A DNA stretch of 64,000 bases from assembly GCA_964017195.1 (NCBI GenBank), contig OZ024897.1:9608951-9672950 (forward strand), read 5' to 3'. Positions 48,001 to 57,296 of the stretch are shown here, piece by piece (the first letter of the stretch is position 1; each line of letters begins with the position of its first letter). The translations under genes were made by a program, and so were the position numbers. Source of the DNA: Siderastrea radians. Its lineage: Eukaryota > Cnidaria > Anthozoa > Scleractinia > Rhizangiidae. Below the pieces are notes generated by a model. The model was given only the letters and a program-made list of their open reading frames with translations, ran no database searches and had not been told where the DNA came from.

Positions 48001-48624
48001 ATCTTGATGTACGACTTTTTCTACAACAAACTAAAAAGGTAATACGGCCCAAAGTGCGAGCTCTTGTACACAGACACCGACAGCCTTCTGCTTGAGATTG
48101 AAACGGATGACGTCTACAAAGACATCGAAACAAACAAAAATCTATATGATACGAGCGACTACCCGAAGGAGCATCCACTTTACTCAAATGCCAACAAAAA
48201 GGTCTTGGGCAAAATGAAAGACGAATGTGCCGGAACCCACATAGCAGAGTGTGTGTGCCTGAGACCGAAAATGTACTCTATCTTGAAGGCAGACGAAAAA
48301 AATATCAAAAAAGCAAAGGGTGTAAAAAAGAGTGTTGTCAAGAAACGAATAATGCATGAACAGTACAAGGAAACGCTTTTTGGTACGGAGCAGCTATGGC
48401 ATGGAATGAAAATTCTTCGAAGCGAGGGGCATGAGGTCTATGGCATGCATCTAAACAAAATTTCGCTTTCGCCATTTGATTCAAAGCAATGGATAGGTGA
48501 CGATGGTATCCATACAAAAGCTTACGGGTACACCAACATGCCTATATGGCCTACATTAACAGATGATGAACTTAGAGAGTTAGATGCCGAAGTTTTAAAG
48601 TTGCTCGGGGGGGGGGGGGGGTAA
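45047..48624 (+). pseudogene. polB: Polinton DNA polymerase type B, broken by one frameshift and one stop
   Basis: Replicative polymerase, presumably protein-primed as in other Polintons. Three pieces are collinear. 45,047-45,337 is the N-terminal domain found before such polymerases (GSGWVLERV, PLPANLE). After a frameshift in an A-rich run (about 45,322-45,337), the 899-codon frame has a CMMC...HKKYC zinc-finger-like pair, exonuclease motif YADFEA (codon about 181), an endonuclease-VII-like KDHCHITGRYRGAAHNECN (about 370-388), FHNLRGYDAH, motif A YLDANNLYGW (about 646) and motif B NSVFGKTMENLRNR (about 812). A TAA at 48,040-48,042 stops it, but the same frame continues with catalytic motif C YTDTDS (48,067) to 48,624. 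The end is a poly-G run overlapping the convergent integrase. Confidence 0.95.
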
Positions 48625-49595
48625 CTGTGTGTTTGGAGGGACAACCAGGAGTTCTTCACGCACGAAGCCGCGCTTGGGACCGTCGTGCAAATAGTAGAGA
48701 ACGGGTTGATTTTTTTCGTAAAAGATCTTTCAATGTTGTAAACTTTCAAAGACCAGATTGGATCTGTGGCTCTTTTTACACCACCTTCAAGCTCACTAGG
48801 TTGGTAGAGATAGCGCACATTAACGATAGAGGGGAGTTTTTTTTCACTTTGCCCAACAGGCCTCGAATAAGGTGTCGATGGCTTTGCAGAAACATCTTTT
48901 TCTTTGATGGCAACTGCAGGTTTCTTGCCGGTAAGGCTTGTTACCTCGTTGTTCAGAGCGTCAACAACTTGAGGAAGCCTTTTCACCCACGCAGTGGACC
49001 GCTGACCCTCAGGGAGTCGCATTTCAACGGCGTACTGGTAACCGAACAGGCGCTCTGCCAGTGTGCGGTTGAAACGTTCAACAATGGCTTGATCTCTGTG
49101 AATGTCAACACGCCCGCGCCTAATATAAGTTTTGTGATTTTCCATTTCTTTGGTAACAGCTCCCATAAATTCTCTCCCGGGGTCAACTTGCAGTGTCTGT
49201 GGCCATTTTAGCGCGCTTCGCCTGTAAATTGTCTGAAAAGCTTTTGCAACCTCAGTTGAATCTTTTGAGGTCAAAGGCTCGGCCTCTTTGTAACGGCTGG
49301 CAACGTCAACAACAGTCAACGCGTATTTGTAAACTTTGCGCCCACGTGGCAGTTTGTCGTGTGGCAAAAAAAGAAGGTCAGCCTGGTGTACCGCGTTAGG
49401 AGAAGAAACATCGAATTTTGGGCGAGGAACGTATCGTGGTGCAGGAAGGTAGATCTGCCAAAGTGCCTGCTTCACGAGCCATTTTTTAGCAGCATCTTCG
49501 GAGACCTTGGTGGCTTCGGATAATTTTTTAATCGCGTCAATACCTTTCCAGTAGCCCACAGGGCCGTAGTATATCTTTGCGAGTTTGGCGTCCAT
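48522..49595 (-). CDS. Polinton integrase (DDE, retroviral type), C-terminus frameshifted
   Basis: Integrates the linear element into chromosomes. The 357-codon frame has an N-terminal helical region with KKWLVKQALWQIYLPAP, then the rve core: D in HQADLLFLP, D in LQVDPGREF and E in IVERFNRTLAERL. A chromodomain/SH3-like tail region (VRYLYQPSELEGG, TDPIWSLKVYNIERSF) follows. At the T-run 48,710-48,716 the frame slips: the expected conserved tail lies in another frame and the last roughly 65 residues of this frame are probably not native. The C-terminus overlaps the 3' end of polB on the other strand. The catalytic core itself is intact. Confidence 0.92.
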   Translation of the reverse strand: MDAKLAKIYYGPVGYWKGIDAIKKLSEATKVSEDAAKKWLVKQALWQIYLPAPRYVPRPKFDVSSPNAVHQADLLFLPHDKLPRGRKVYKYALTVVDVASRYKEAEPLTSKDSTEVAKAFQTIYRRSALKWPQTLQVDPGREFMGAVTKEMENHKTYIRRGRVDIHRDQAIVERFNRTLAERLFGYQYAVEMRLPEGQRSTAWVKRLPQVVDALNNEVTSLTGKKPAVAIKEKDVSAKPSTPYSRPVGQSEKKLPSIVNVRYLYQPSELEGGVKRATDPIWSLKVYNIERSFTKKINPFSTICTTVPSAASCVKNSWLSLQTHSYPPPPPSNFKTSASNSLSSSSVNVGHIGMLVYP

Positions 49596-49624
49596 CGCGT
49601 CACTATAAGGATGGCGTTAAAAGT

Positions 49625-50016
49625 TCAAAGGAACCGGAAGGCTGCGTAGCCCAGAGCAAGAGCCCCGGCTCCCACAAAAATGAGTTCACCATTTTTCTGC
49701 TGTTCGCTTGGTTGATAGAAGTCTGAGAACTTGGGCTCTTTGGGGGGTATCACTCGTTCGTCAGGGTGCGCCTGGTTGTAGAGTTTGAAGGCATAGTCAG
49801 TATTGGTGAAGTTTTTCTTGGCTTCCTCCTTTATTTGGTGCAGTCGCGAGTGTATTTGGCAGAAGCCGCTTGATACGCCTCGAGAGTTTTATCGTGGCGC
49901 ACTTTTTCTTCAAGTGCTTTATCACCCCCGCCAAGAGCCTTCACAATATAGTTGCCGCCGATAAAAGCCGCGGCGTTCAACACAGCCCCACCAACCATAA
50001 TCGCGTTACTTGCCAT
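49625..50016 (-). pseudogene. Small Polinton membrane protein, one frameshift
   Basis: Starts MASNAIMVGGAVLNAAAF, a hydrophobic N-terminal segment, followed by a charged stretch. The first frame stops at 49,831; shifting one base gives a continuous second half with a conserved-looking PP-KEP-F-DFYQP core and a C-terminal hydrophobic segment (ELIFVGAGALALGYAAF) ending at 49,625. The whole would be about 130 residues with a membrane segment at each end, a type seen among minor virion membrane proteins. Function unknown. A TATATAA-like box lies just upstream (about 50,025). Confidence 0.7.
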
Positions 50017-50055
50017 TGTGTTATATAACAGAGTCTTTTTTTCAAATCATTAATT

Positions 50056-50277
50056 TCAGACGCTGGAAGGTAGGATTTTTTGGTCCTCTAGGTACTGTTT
50101 GAGTGCAATGCTGCCCGCCATGACGGCAGTGAACTTCGCGTAGTTCATCGCACTGACGCTGGGGTCAGAGGTAACATTCTATTTTACAACCTTTTTTGCG
50201 AGCCAGCCGATGCCGGCGGCTAAACCAGTGAGAGTAGCAGCGTCTATGATGGTTTTAACAAGCTTGTTGTCGGACAT
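50056..50277 (-). pseudogene. Small Polinton membrane protein, one in-frame TAG
   Basis: A 73-codon frame starting MSDNKLVKTIIDAATLTGLA, with one hydrophobic segment (residues about 11-27) and an amphipathic C-terminal half (AKFTAVMAGSIALKQYLEDQ). A TAG at 50,179-50,181 interrupts it at codon 33, but the frame resumes and ends with TGA at 50,056. Its position in the same-strand block between other small membrane proteins suggests a virion component. Family unrecognised. Confidence 0.6.
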
Positions 50278-50325
50278 AGTAGCGTTTGATAGTATAGCAA
50301 TGTATACAAAAGTTTAAAACAAAAT

Positions 50326-50481
50326 TTAATCTGTTTCTTCTGCGTCCGTGTCATATAATGTGGCATTCAAAAGATCGCGGACTGTATGAAAAACCTTTAC
50401 GTTGAAGTCGTACCATATCAGCCCGATACTGAAAATTGCAGCGGTAGAGATAAGAACTTGAGGAACGCCAACTTTCTTCAT
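50326..50481 (-). CDS. 51-residue Polinton membrane protein
   Basis: Starts MKKVGVPQVLISTAAIF, has one transmembrane segment (residues about 7-22) and an acidic C-terminus ending DTDAEETD. Intact, 26 bp from the next gene upstream on the same strand. No recognised family; gene size and position match the other small membrane proteins of the element. Confidence 0.55.
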   Translation of the reverse strand: MKKVGVPQVLISTAAIFSIGLIWYDFNVKVFHTVRDLLNATLYDTDAEETD

Positions 50482-50507
50482 GTTAAGATGATGACAGTTG
50501 TAAATAT

Positions 50508-50999
50508 TTAATCCATATGTCTTACACCTTTGGGCTGTGTCGTGCGAGCAGGTTGTGGCTCAACACGCGCAGGTTCAGGCGTTTTTCTGCTGAATACGGT
50601 ATTGAGCTCTTCACGTTTGTAATAAAGCCCGACCAATGAAACGATTAAGCTGCCAACAGCAAGCCATTGGGTGGTGCTGAGACTGCTGTTTTTTTCTCCG
50701 CTACACTTTGGGCTTTCGTCTTCTGTAGTCGGGGCTGGCTCAGGGGCCGCGGTGGTGTCTTTCGCCTTGTTGTTTGCGATAATGATAGCAGCCTCAGCTG
50801 CAGCTTTTTTCTGTTGTTCCCGGGCAAGCCGCGTTCTTTCAGCAACCAATTTGCCAGCAGCCACACGCTTGGGATTTTTTGCGCGCTGCGTGGTTGTAGT
50901 TGCAGTTGGAGTTGTCGCTTGCTGTGTGATGTCGACCTGCGAATGTGCTGTCTGGGTCTCGTCCTGCGAATGTGCACTCTCGGATTGCTCGGTAGACAT
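50508..50999 (-). CDS. Polinton Ala/Thr/Gln-rich membrane-anchored protein
   Basis: Start chosen at MSTEQSESAH (50,999) because it follows an A-rich leader; the open frame extends ten codons further to 51,029. The protein has a Q/T-rich N terminus, a basic region (QRAKNPKRVAAGKLVAERTR), an Ala-rich helix, and one transmembrane segment (TTQWLAVGSLIVSLVGLYY) before a proline-rich tail. About 163 residues, intact. Unrecognised; topology suggests a virion membrane or scaffold-type protein. Confidence 0.65.
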   Translation of the reverse strand: MSTEQSESAHSQDETQTAHSQVDITQQATTPTATTTTQRAKNPKRVAAGKLVAERTRLAREQQKKAAAEAAIIIANNKAKDTTAAPEPAPTTEDESPKCSGEKNSSLSTTQWLAVGSLIVSLVGLYYKREELNTVFSRKTPEPARVEPQPARTTQPKGVRHMD

Positions 51000-51069
51000 T
51001 ATTTTTGCAACAAAGGGTATGTTAAGCAAATATAATAATGCTTAGCAATTACTCAAAAATTGTCAGCAG

Positions 51070-51636
51070 TTATTCAGCAGTTGGTGAGGATTGTTGAGGA
51101 ATTTCTTCCAATTTTGATTCGTCCTTTATCTCCAAATGCGAGTTAAAATCAATGTGTTTTGTGGTGATCAGCGCCGCGTTGGCCGCAGCAAGAAACCGGC
51201 CGCACTTCAAAGCAATGCTGCCTGCCAGATTGGATAGCTCTTTGTTTATGATGTAGTCGTTTCTGAGTTCTTTTTGATAAGCCTCGATGTCTTTGATGTT
51301 AACGGCCATTCCGACCACTTTGGTTACAAGAAAAATGCAGCTGTCGATCAAACTTTCTGTTGTCTTTGAGCCAACGTATGTCTCGTACCTTTTGGTGTAG
51401 TTCTCAACATCTTTGTCGCTCAGGCGCTTTACCTGCTCATGTGTTAACTGCACTCCGATGGCCTCTTTGGCTTTGCCTGTAGATACCAGCACGGCGAGCT
51501 GCTCACGAAGAGCAGGAATGTCAGGTCCGGGGGCGGTTAAGCTGGTTAAGTCTGGCACAATACTACCAGCTCGCCCGCTCGATGGCTCGGCTTCCAGTAG
51601 GTTCATAACTTCTGCGTACGCCTCTTGTTCAGCCAT
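51070..51636 (-). CDS. Conserved-looking Polinton protein, helical, function unknown
   Basis: Start taken at MAEQEAYAEVMNLLEAEP (51,636); the 29 upstream codons of the open frame overlap the ATPase end and look non-coding. 188 residues, mostly alpha-helical by composition, with LTHEQVKRLSDKDVENYTKR and a weakly hydrophobic stretch (LIDSCIFLVTKVVGMAVNI). Intact. It sits 44 bp downstream of the ATPase stop, the place where Polintons carry virion genes. I do not recognise a family. Confidence 0.7.
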   Translation of the reverse strand: MAEQEAYAEVMNLLEAEPSSGRAGSIVPDLTSLTAPGPDIPALREQLAVLVSTGKAKEAIGVQLTHEQVKRLSDKDVENYTKRYETYVGSKTTESLIDSCIFLVTKVVGMAVNIKDIEAYQKELRNDYIINKELSNLAGSIALKCGRFLAAANAALITTKHIDFNSHLEIKDESKLEEIPQQSSPTAE

Positions 51637-51679
51637 TGTGTACTTAGCAACAATATATACAACTTTCATTTTTTTAAAT

Positions 51680-52276
51680 TCAAAATGACTTAACCCCGTA
51701 GGGGTGGCGAAGCGAGAAAACAAGATAAGAGAACTTTCGCTCTTTCAGCTTTGAAATCAGACCTTTGTACTCATCGTGGGAGAGTTCGCCGGCGTAATCA
51801 TCAAAGATTGCCTTCGTGGTTTTGGCCGAGGGAGTGTAAAATAGAACGTTAGCCGCCACGTTCTCCCGGAAGGAAGGTGTGATGCTGGTTATCTTCTGGG
51901 TCAGCACCCAAACGCTGATGCCAATATGTCGAGCAGAAAAAGCAAGATTTACCAGCTGGCCTGTGCGCCCTTTCACATCTTTTGAGGTTGCGCAGTCATC
52001 GAGGATTATTAGCGTGTTGGTCCCCTCAAAAAGGCAGCTCACGACTTTCAACCAAATTTCCACTTCGTGCTGCATACATATTATTACAAACATTCTTGGA
52101 TCGTTTTCACCAATTCGGTGATAGGTCTTGTTGTGAGCAAATGTAGGGCAGATTAGTACTATGTAGTCGAACTTGCCGTGGAAAGGGCCGTAGATCTGGT
52201 CCACCACAAACCTTGATTTCCCTGAATTCGTCGGGCCCACAATGAGAGCGTTGAATGGCATTATGCTTGAGTCCAT
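51680..52276 (-). CDS. Genome-packaging ATPase (FtsK/HerA, A32 type)
   Basis: Powers DNA packaging into the capsid. 198 residues with Walker A GPTNSGKS near residue 14, Walker B LIILDD near residue 90, and the sensor-like stretch VWVLTQKITSITPSFRENV. Length is close to the usual Polinton/A32 ATPase. Intact start (MDSSIMPF) and TGA stop. Its neighbours are the capsid gene 9 bp upstream and a virion-type gene downstream, the standard morphogenesis cluster. Confidence 0.93.
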   Translation of the reverse strand: MDSSIMPFNALIVGPTNSGKSRFVVDQIYGPFHGKFDYIVLICPTFAHNKTYHRIGENDPRMFVIICMQHEVEIWLKVVSCLFEGTNTLIILDDCATSKDVKGRTGQLVNLAFSARHIGISVWVLTQKITSITPSFRENVAANVLFYTPSAKTTKAIFDDYAGELSHDEYKGLISKLKERKFSYLVFSLRHPYGVKSF

Positions 52277-52284
52277 GTTTTTAT

Positions 52285-53510
52285 TTAGTACAACACAGAT
52301 TCTAACTGCCTGTTAATTATGTTCATCTGAGCGTCGCTGATGACGTAAATGTGGTAGTTCACATTACCTGAGCCGCTTGCATTCCTCTCGAGTTCCAGCT
52401 GGACTCCATCTTTTGTGTTGACAAGCCGTGTGCCGCTTCCGTGCATTGCATGATCTGCCATGGATCGCAAATCAATTAGCAATCCGAACTTCTTGTCGGT
52501 GTAAAATTTTGTTGCATTCATGTGCTGTGTTTTATTTTTTCTTTGGCAAAGAAACGTTTGACCTCCTCCCAAATATCAATTCCTTCAAGTCCATTGTTGT
52601 AAAGCATGTTCGGCGAGCCGTTGACTGTGACGCTGACTTTTGTCAGGTCTGGGTTTAAGTACGCTTCTGAGTGCCTTGTGCCAGCAGTATATGGCTCGAC
52701 AAATAGGAGCAATATGGCTTTCAGAGACCTTCTCTGTGGGTTGACTCTTAGATTCAGCCTTGTGTCAGTGCCTTTTGCGAATGTCACCACTTCGGCCCGC
52801 TGAATGTGATCATATGCAAATTCTTTGCCACTTGAATACACGCTACGCGCTTCATCTGCCAGTGTATTGCTGCGTATCATCTCGTACTCCAGCTGAATGT
52901 TTGTCAGCTTGTATTTCAGTTTTGATGGATCGGAGCCTCTAACAACCTGTGAGGCCGGCGCAAGTTTCAGTTCAAACACAAGATCATTGAAGAGAGCCTG
53001 TGGATAAAAAGCCCCGTGGTCGGTTAGAATCTGGTGGTCAAGCCGGATCCTGTATTTGGTTCCGTAAATATCGTTCAGTTTGTTTTCTACGTTAACACCC
53101 GATGTTTTTTTATCACCAGCATTTGAGCGAATTTTGTTAAGCAGCATGTTGTCGCGCTCCTCCTTAGATAGGGAAAGATCCTCGTATATCTTGTAAATGT
53201 CAAACCCAACAGTGTCCTGAAGAACCTCGCCTGCATACTTCACGGTCAGTTTGTCAACGAGAGCTCGGCTGACGTTATCAACAAGAAAGTTGTTGGCATG
53301 GCCTCCATTCAAATCGATGTTGAAGCGCAGCGCCAGTGAGCCAGGCACGATGACTTCATTTTCGTTCAGCTTGGGCACCGAGACATACAGCGTTTCCTCC
53401 GGATTTACCTCTGTGCGGTCGAAAGTTATACGCTTGATAGCGCGCTCGGCTTTCAGTGCGCCGAGTCTTTTCTCTTTGTGCGTTGGAAGAAGGTTTTCTT
53501 GCACAGCCAT
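52285..53510 (-). pseudogene. Probable Polinton major capsid protein, frameshifted near the C-terminus
   Basis: The first frame (53,510-52,518, 330 codons, MAVQENLLPTHKEKRLGALK) is beta-rich, with VPGSLALRFNIDL, DKLTVKYAGEVLQDTVGFDI and LFNDLVFELKLAP, consistent with a double-jelly-roll capsid. It ends at a frameshift in a T-run (about 52,535-52,540). The rest of the protein lies in a second frame (52,521-52,285) with FGLLIDLRSM, MHGSGTRLVNT and a QLESV terminus, a C-terminal signature I associate with the F54H12.2-like proteins of Polintons. Assignment as major capsid rests on family memory and fold-like pattern, not on a search. Confidence 0.75.
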
Positions 53511-53573
53511 TTTTATAATACGAAAATAATTTAATGTTAAATTTAAAATTAAAATTGAAAATATAATTACGCA
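53511..53573. promoter_or_regulatory. Divergent AT-rich promoter region
   Basis: 63 bp separate the start codons of the capsid gene (minus) and the coiled-coil gene (plus). The interval is almost entirely A and T, with TATAAT/ATTATA near 53,513-53,519 and a repeated TTAAAATTAAA pattern. A shared promoter is inferred from spacing and composition only. Confidence 0.4.
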
Positions 53574-54422
53574 ATGGCAGAAGGCGGTTATGAAAACCCT
53601 GCTTTTGACCCGTACGATCCGAGTTTAGATGATCGCGATCATGAAGACAACAATGACGATGATGACCAAGAATCCAATGAAACAACTCCTTTTTGGCCGG
53701 AATCCGCATCAACACCAGGGCCTCATGGTGAAGAAATTCCAATGCAAACTATGCAGCATGAAAAGAGATGGCAACCAGAAGAAGAAGAGTCCTATGCGGA
53801 ACTCCCTTCGTTCGAGGGCTTTATTCATAAAGATGACAAGCCAGCAATTGTTGAAAGAGCCAAAGAATTCATCAAAAGAAAGTTCCCAAATGTCGACTTT
53901 AGAAAATAAGGTCCAATTGGTTTTAGCAAAAAACCTGGAAATGAGAATACAATTGTTTCCTTTGGCTCCAGGGGTGGTGAGACTGAAATCTTTAAGAAAG
54001 ATGGAAGTGGCCTTCTCAAAATATTCACGGACAAGAATGAAGCCTCGCTTGGGCCTGAAGCTGAATCTTTAATTGCTCAAGATAATGTTAGTATAAGAGA
54101 AACCCGACAAATATTAAGAGAATCTGAAAGACAACTACTAAAGGCAAAAAGAATTAAAACTCAAAAAGAAAAAATGACCAAGAAATGCAATATCTGATGA
54201 AAAAAACGATCAATATCAAGCCAGAATTGAACAACTTGAATCAAGCGTTGAAAATGAATCGAAACTGCGCGAGCTGCGGCAACAGAAAAAATATATGAAA
54301 CAAATATTAAAAAATTGGAAAAAGAGAACGCTGCTCTTGAAAAACAAAAGAGGCAAATAGAAAAAGAACAAAAACGGGTCGACCAACTCGGGCAATCCTT
54401 GCGGCAAAAGAGAGCGAAAGAA

Positions 54423-54423
<1 letters not shown>
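53574..54423 (+). pseudogene. Polinton acidic/coiled-coil protein, stop, frameshifts and LINE insertion
   Basis: Starts MAEGGYENPAFDPYDPSLDD, an acidic low-complexity N terminus (DDRDHEDNNDDDDQ) followed by a short conserved-looking block ending KRKFPNVDFRK. A TAA at 53,907-53,909 interrupts it. The same frame remains open to about 54,297 (FGSRGGETEIFKKDGSG), but heptad-like coiled coil (YQARIEQLESSVENE, then KKLEKENAALEKQKRQIEK) moves between frames, implying further indels near 54,205 and 54,280. The 3' end runs into the AAT repeat of an inserted LINE tail. Function unknown; the fused coiled coil suggests a structural or fibre-like role, which is inference. Confidence 0.6.
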
Positions 54424-54477
<54 letters not shown>

Positions 54478-54785
54478 TTTCTAAAGCGCCCTTTCCCAAC
54501 GGTCCAAAGGCGCTATTTACAATAAAATTATCAATTTAAAAAAGCACGCTTAAAAAGAACTGTTTTCAGCTGTCTTTTAAAAATGTCTATCGATTCTGCA
54601 TCCCTAACATGTTGTGGAAGACTGTTCCAAAGCAACGGCGCAGCAACAGAGAAAGCACGGCGGCCATAACTATTTAGTTTGAAACCAGGCACGACGAGTA
54701 AATTTTTCTTTGCAGATCTTAGATAACGTCCCGGAATGTAGCTGACAAGGCTGATCCTTTCTGATGGAGACCTATATCAAAAAGC
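54424..54785 (-). mobile_element. 5'-truncated LINE 3' end with AAT/ATT tail
   Basis: Read on the minus strand it encodes the end of a non-LTR retrotransposon ORF2 (SYGRRAFSVAAPLLWNSLPQ, then DIFKRQLKTVLFKRAF), a short 3' UTR (AAAGGGCGCTTTAGAAATG) and an ATT microsatellite tail of about 17 units at 54,424-54,474. Such ends are typical of CR1/L2/Rex-type LINEs. It landed between two Polinton genes. No target duplication was identified. Confidence 0.8.
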
Positions 54786-54789
54786 GGCG

Positions 54790-56575
54790 TTAACGAAATG
54801 ACAAGAACATCAAACCCGCAACTGCAACCGCACCAACTGCGACAGCTATTTTGTTTACATCGTGAGACTCACTGCCGGAGCCAGCCGTTGGCGTTGGTTT
54901 TTCTTCTGTTTGCCCCGTTGTCTCTTTTGTTTGATATGTATTGGTCTGATTTTGTGTTTGGGGTTCAATTGGTATTTTTTTTGTTACAGGCTCTATTGGT
55001 ATTTTATTTGTTTCAGGCTCTATAGCAGGCTTTGGATCTTTTTTTGATTCAGATGTTGCCGCTTTGTGAATTGGATTAGAAGGGTGGCTGTTTGGCGGGT
55101 TTATTTTCGATTTCCCACCAGCCATGAGTTGAAGAGCCGCTTTTTTTGTGCTCGTATTAACTTCGCTGTTTATTCCCAGCTTCATACCTTGCACTGCTTG
55201 TTTAAGCTGGTTGTTGTATCCAGCCATGCTTTCTGTGTTTATCAACATTCTAGCTGGCATAAGCCATGCTCCAGGACACACGGCAAGGTTTAGCCTCACC
55301 TTTGCCTCGTCAATGGCAAGTTGGTAACGTTGTACCGACTTCGCAAGATCTGGCTGCCTTATTGCATCCTCTACCAAGACGAGGAACTCACTTTGCGCTT
55401 CCTTTGCGCGTCCACCTGAGCCAAGTATGCTGCTTCTAACGTTGACCTGAGAACCTAAAACACAATAAACAAAAGCCTCGATTGATTGGTTTATTCGCGA
55501 CAAACCTGCCTGTGTCAACCCTCCTGCGCCGTTGGGACAAAACCAGTCTGCCTGTGCATAAGCAGCATCACCTGGCTCAATGTAGTAAATAGCGTTACCT
55601 TTGCTCGCTGATCCACCTTCGTCGCTGAATTTATCGTAACCAGGATAATCAGCTCCAGAATTAATTGGCCCTACGTTGCTGACATAGTTATAAACATCGC
55701 CCAATCCATTGTTTGCTCCTCTTGTGAAACGAAAATCGCTTGACGGGTCGACACCGAACTCAGCGCATATTCGTTTGTATGAAGCTTCGTCATACTTGTT
55801 GTCAAACTGGTTAAAAGTTGGGTCGCCTGGCAAAGCGCTGATGCTCTGAATTCCACCCATTTGAAACATTATCCGCCTGACTGTAAAATAAACGTGAAAC
55901 AGATAAAAATTACGCACATTCAGCGGTAAACTCAGTTTTGAGTGATCTTTGTCGAAAATCTCTCGACTAATACCACAGCCAGTTGTCGCACACCAGACAG
56001 CAAAGTTTAGCTGCTGAGGCCAGTAGCTCATATTAGGGCCGGCAAGCCATTTCCTTGACTCTTTGCCTGTGGTGTGTTTAAGTTTAGTTTTTTGAAATAT
56101 CTCTCTGAATTTTGTCGTAAAGTATTCGTCGGGTGTAGCGTATATTTTCATTTCTCCGTTGAAAATTTTTTTCAAACTTGGTGCTAGGTCGTGAAAGCCA
56201 ACAGCGGGAACAGGCAAAGATGAGGCTTTTATTCCACTTGGTGTAAGCTGTGGTGGAAAACCTGAAGATTTATTCAACCCGAGAGCTTTTTTCATATCTT
56301 CACTCCAATATTTGCTGTCCGAGCCAAAAACATCTAACAAACCGCCATCTCCTTCCTTATAGTAAATCTCAGCTGTCCCTGTATGATCTTTTGTGAATTC
56401 AACCTCTGCAACAAATTTACTCTTGTCGCTTGGGTATACAAACAACAAATGTTCCCACGCCTTTTCTTTTTTTGTTTTAGCAATTTTTTGAGCTTGCGGT
56501 GTTTGCGCCCATTTAATTAGAGCCTGGTAAGCCCGCAGTTTGAGTATTTGAAGAGAGATATATTTTTTTAATATG
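54790..56575 (-). CDS. Large Polinton virion-type protein with C-terminal membrane anchor
   Basis: The open frame covers about 595 codons. It has a globular domain (RKWLAGPNMSYWPQQLNFAV, FHVYFTVRRIMFQMGGIQS, GLSRINQSIEAFVYCVLG, SVQRYQLAIDEAKVRL), then a low-complexity tail with three near-repeats of PIEP-T-KI, and a final transmembrane segment (IAVAVGAVAVAGLMFLSF). No ATG occurs in frame before the conserved region; the first in-frame ATG is internal, so the start may be mutated or another codon may be used. It is divergent to the minor capsid gene, whose ATG is at 56,580. The globular part looks familiar from other cnidarian Polintons, but I cannot assign a role; capsid or membrane virion protein are both possible. 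Confidence 0.75.
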
Positions 56576-56579
56576 AAAA

Positions 56580-57260
56580 ATGGTCGTGCTCACTGTTGTT
56601 ACACACTCAAACCCACACACTGTATATTTTGACCAACCAATTCCACAACCAAATTATATCAGGCTACTGTCATGCTCATTGTACAATAGTTGGTACAACT
56701 TAAAAAAAGAAGGTGAAATTCTTTTGTTACCTGATGGAGTGAAAGACAAAGATAAAACCACTGTTATAAAAAAATTTCTTCCAGGTCACTATACAATAGA
56801 GGAACTTGAAAAAAATTTAAAATCTCTTAAAAAAAACAATGTTGAACTGCAAATAGAGACATACACACCTTTCGGGCAAATGGTAATCTCAAATACGGAT
56901 AATAAAAAAATATTATTTGACAGCAATCTTGCAGCTCTTATTGGAATCAGGGCAAAAACAACTTTTTTAAAAACATTTATAAAAAAACTAAACTCTCCAA
57001 CAACTTATTTTATACATTGTGATTTAGTTGACAGAGAATAGAATCTTTTTAATGGCAAACATTCTTCTGTTTTAGCTTGTTATGACATCAGAGGAAAAGC
57101 TTACAAAAAAATAAATTACAAAAGTTCACAAATCAATGTCTTGCGTGACGTTTCAGCTGAAAAACATGTGAAATCTATGATTCTTTCTATTAGAGATGAG
57201 ATGGGTAATATCTTCGATTTCAACGGCACAAATCTTACATATGAGTTAGAATTAAATTAA
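56580..57260 (+). pseudogene. Probable Polinton minor capsid (penton-type) protein, one in-frame TAG
   Basis: Starts MVVLTVVTHSNPHTVYFDQP, a beta-rich protein with NYIRLLSCSLYNSWYNL and PGHYTIEELEKNL. A TAG at 57,039-57,041 (codon 154) interrupts it. The same frame continues without further stops through CYDIRGKAYKKINYK, ISVLRD-like and ISIRDEMGNIFDFNGTNLTY to TAA at 57,258-57,260, giving about 225 residues. Length, the C-terminal pattern and its position beside the other virion gene fit the single-jelly-roll minor capsid protein of Polintons. This is inference from pattern, not from a search. Confidence 0.68.
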
Positions 57261-57296
57261 CATATAATTTAAAAATAAAAATGTTTTTCATATACA

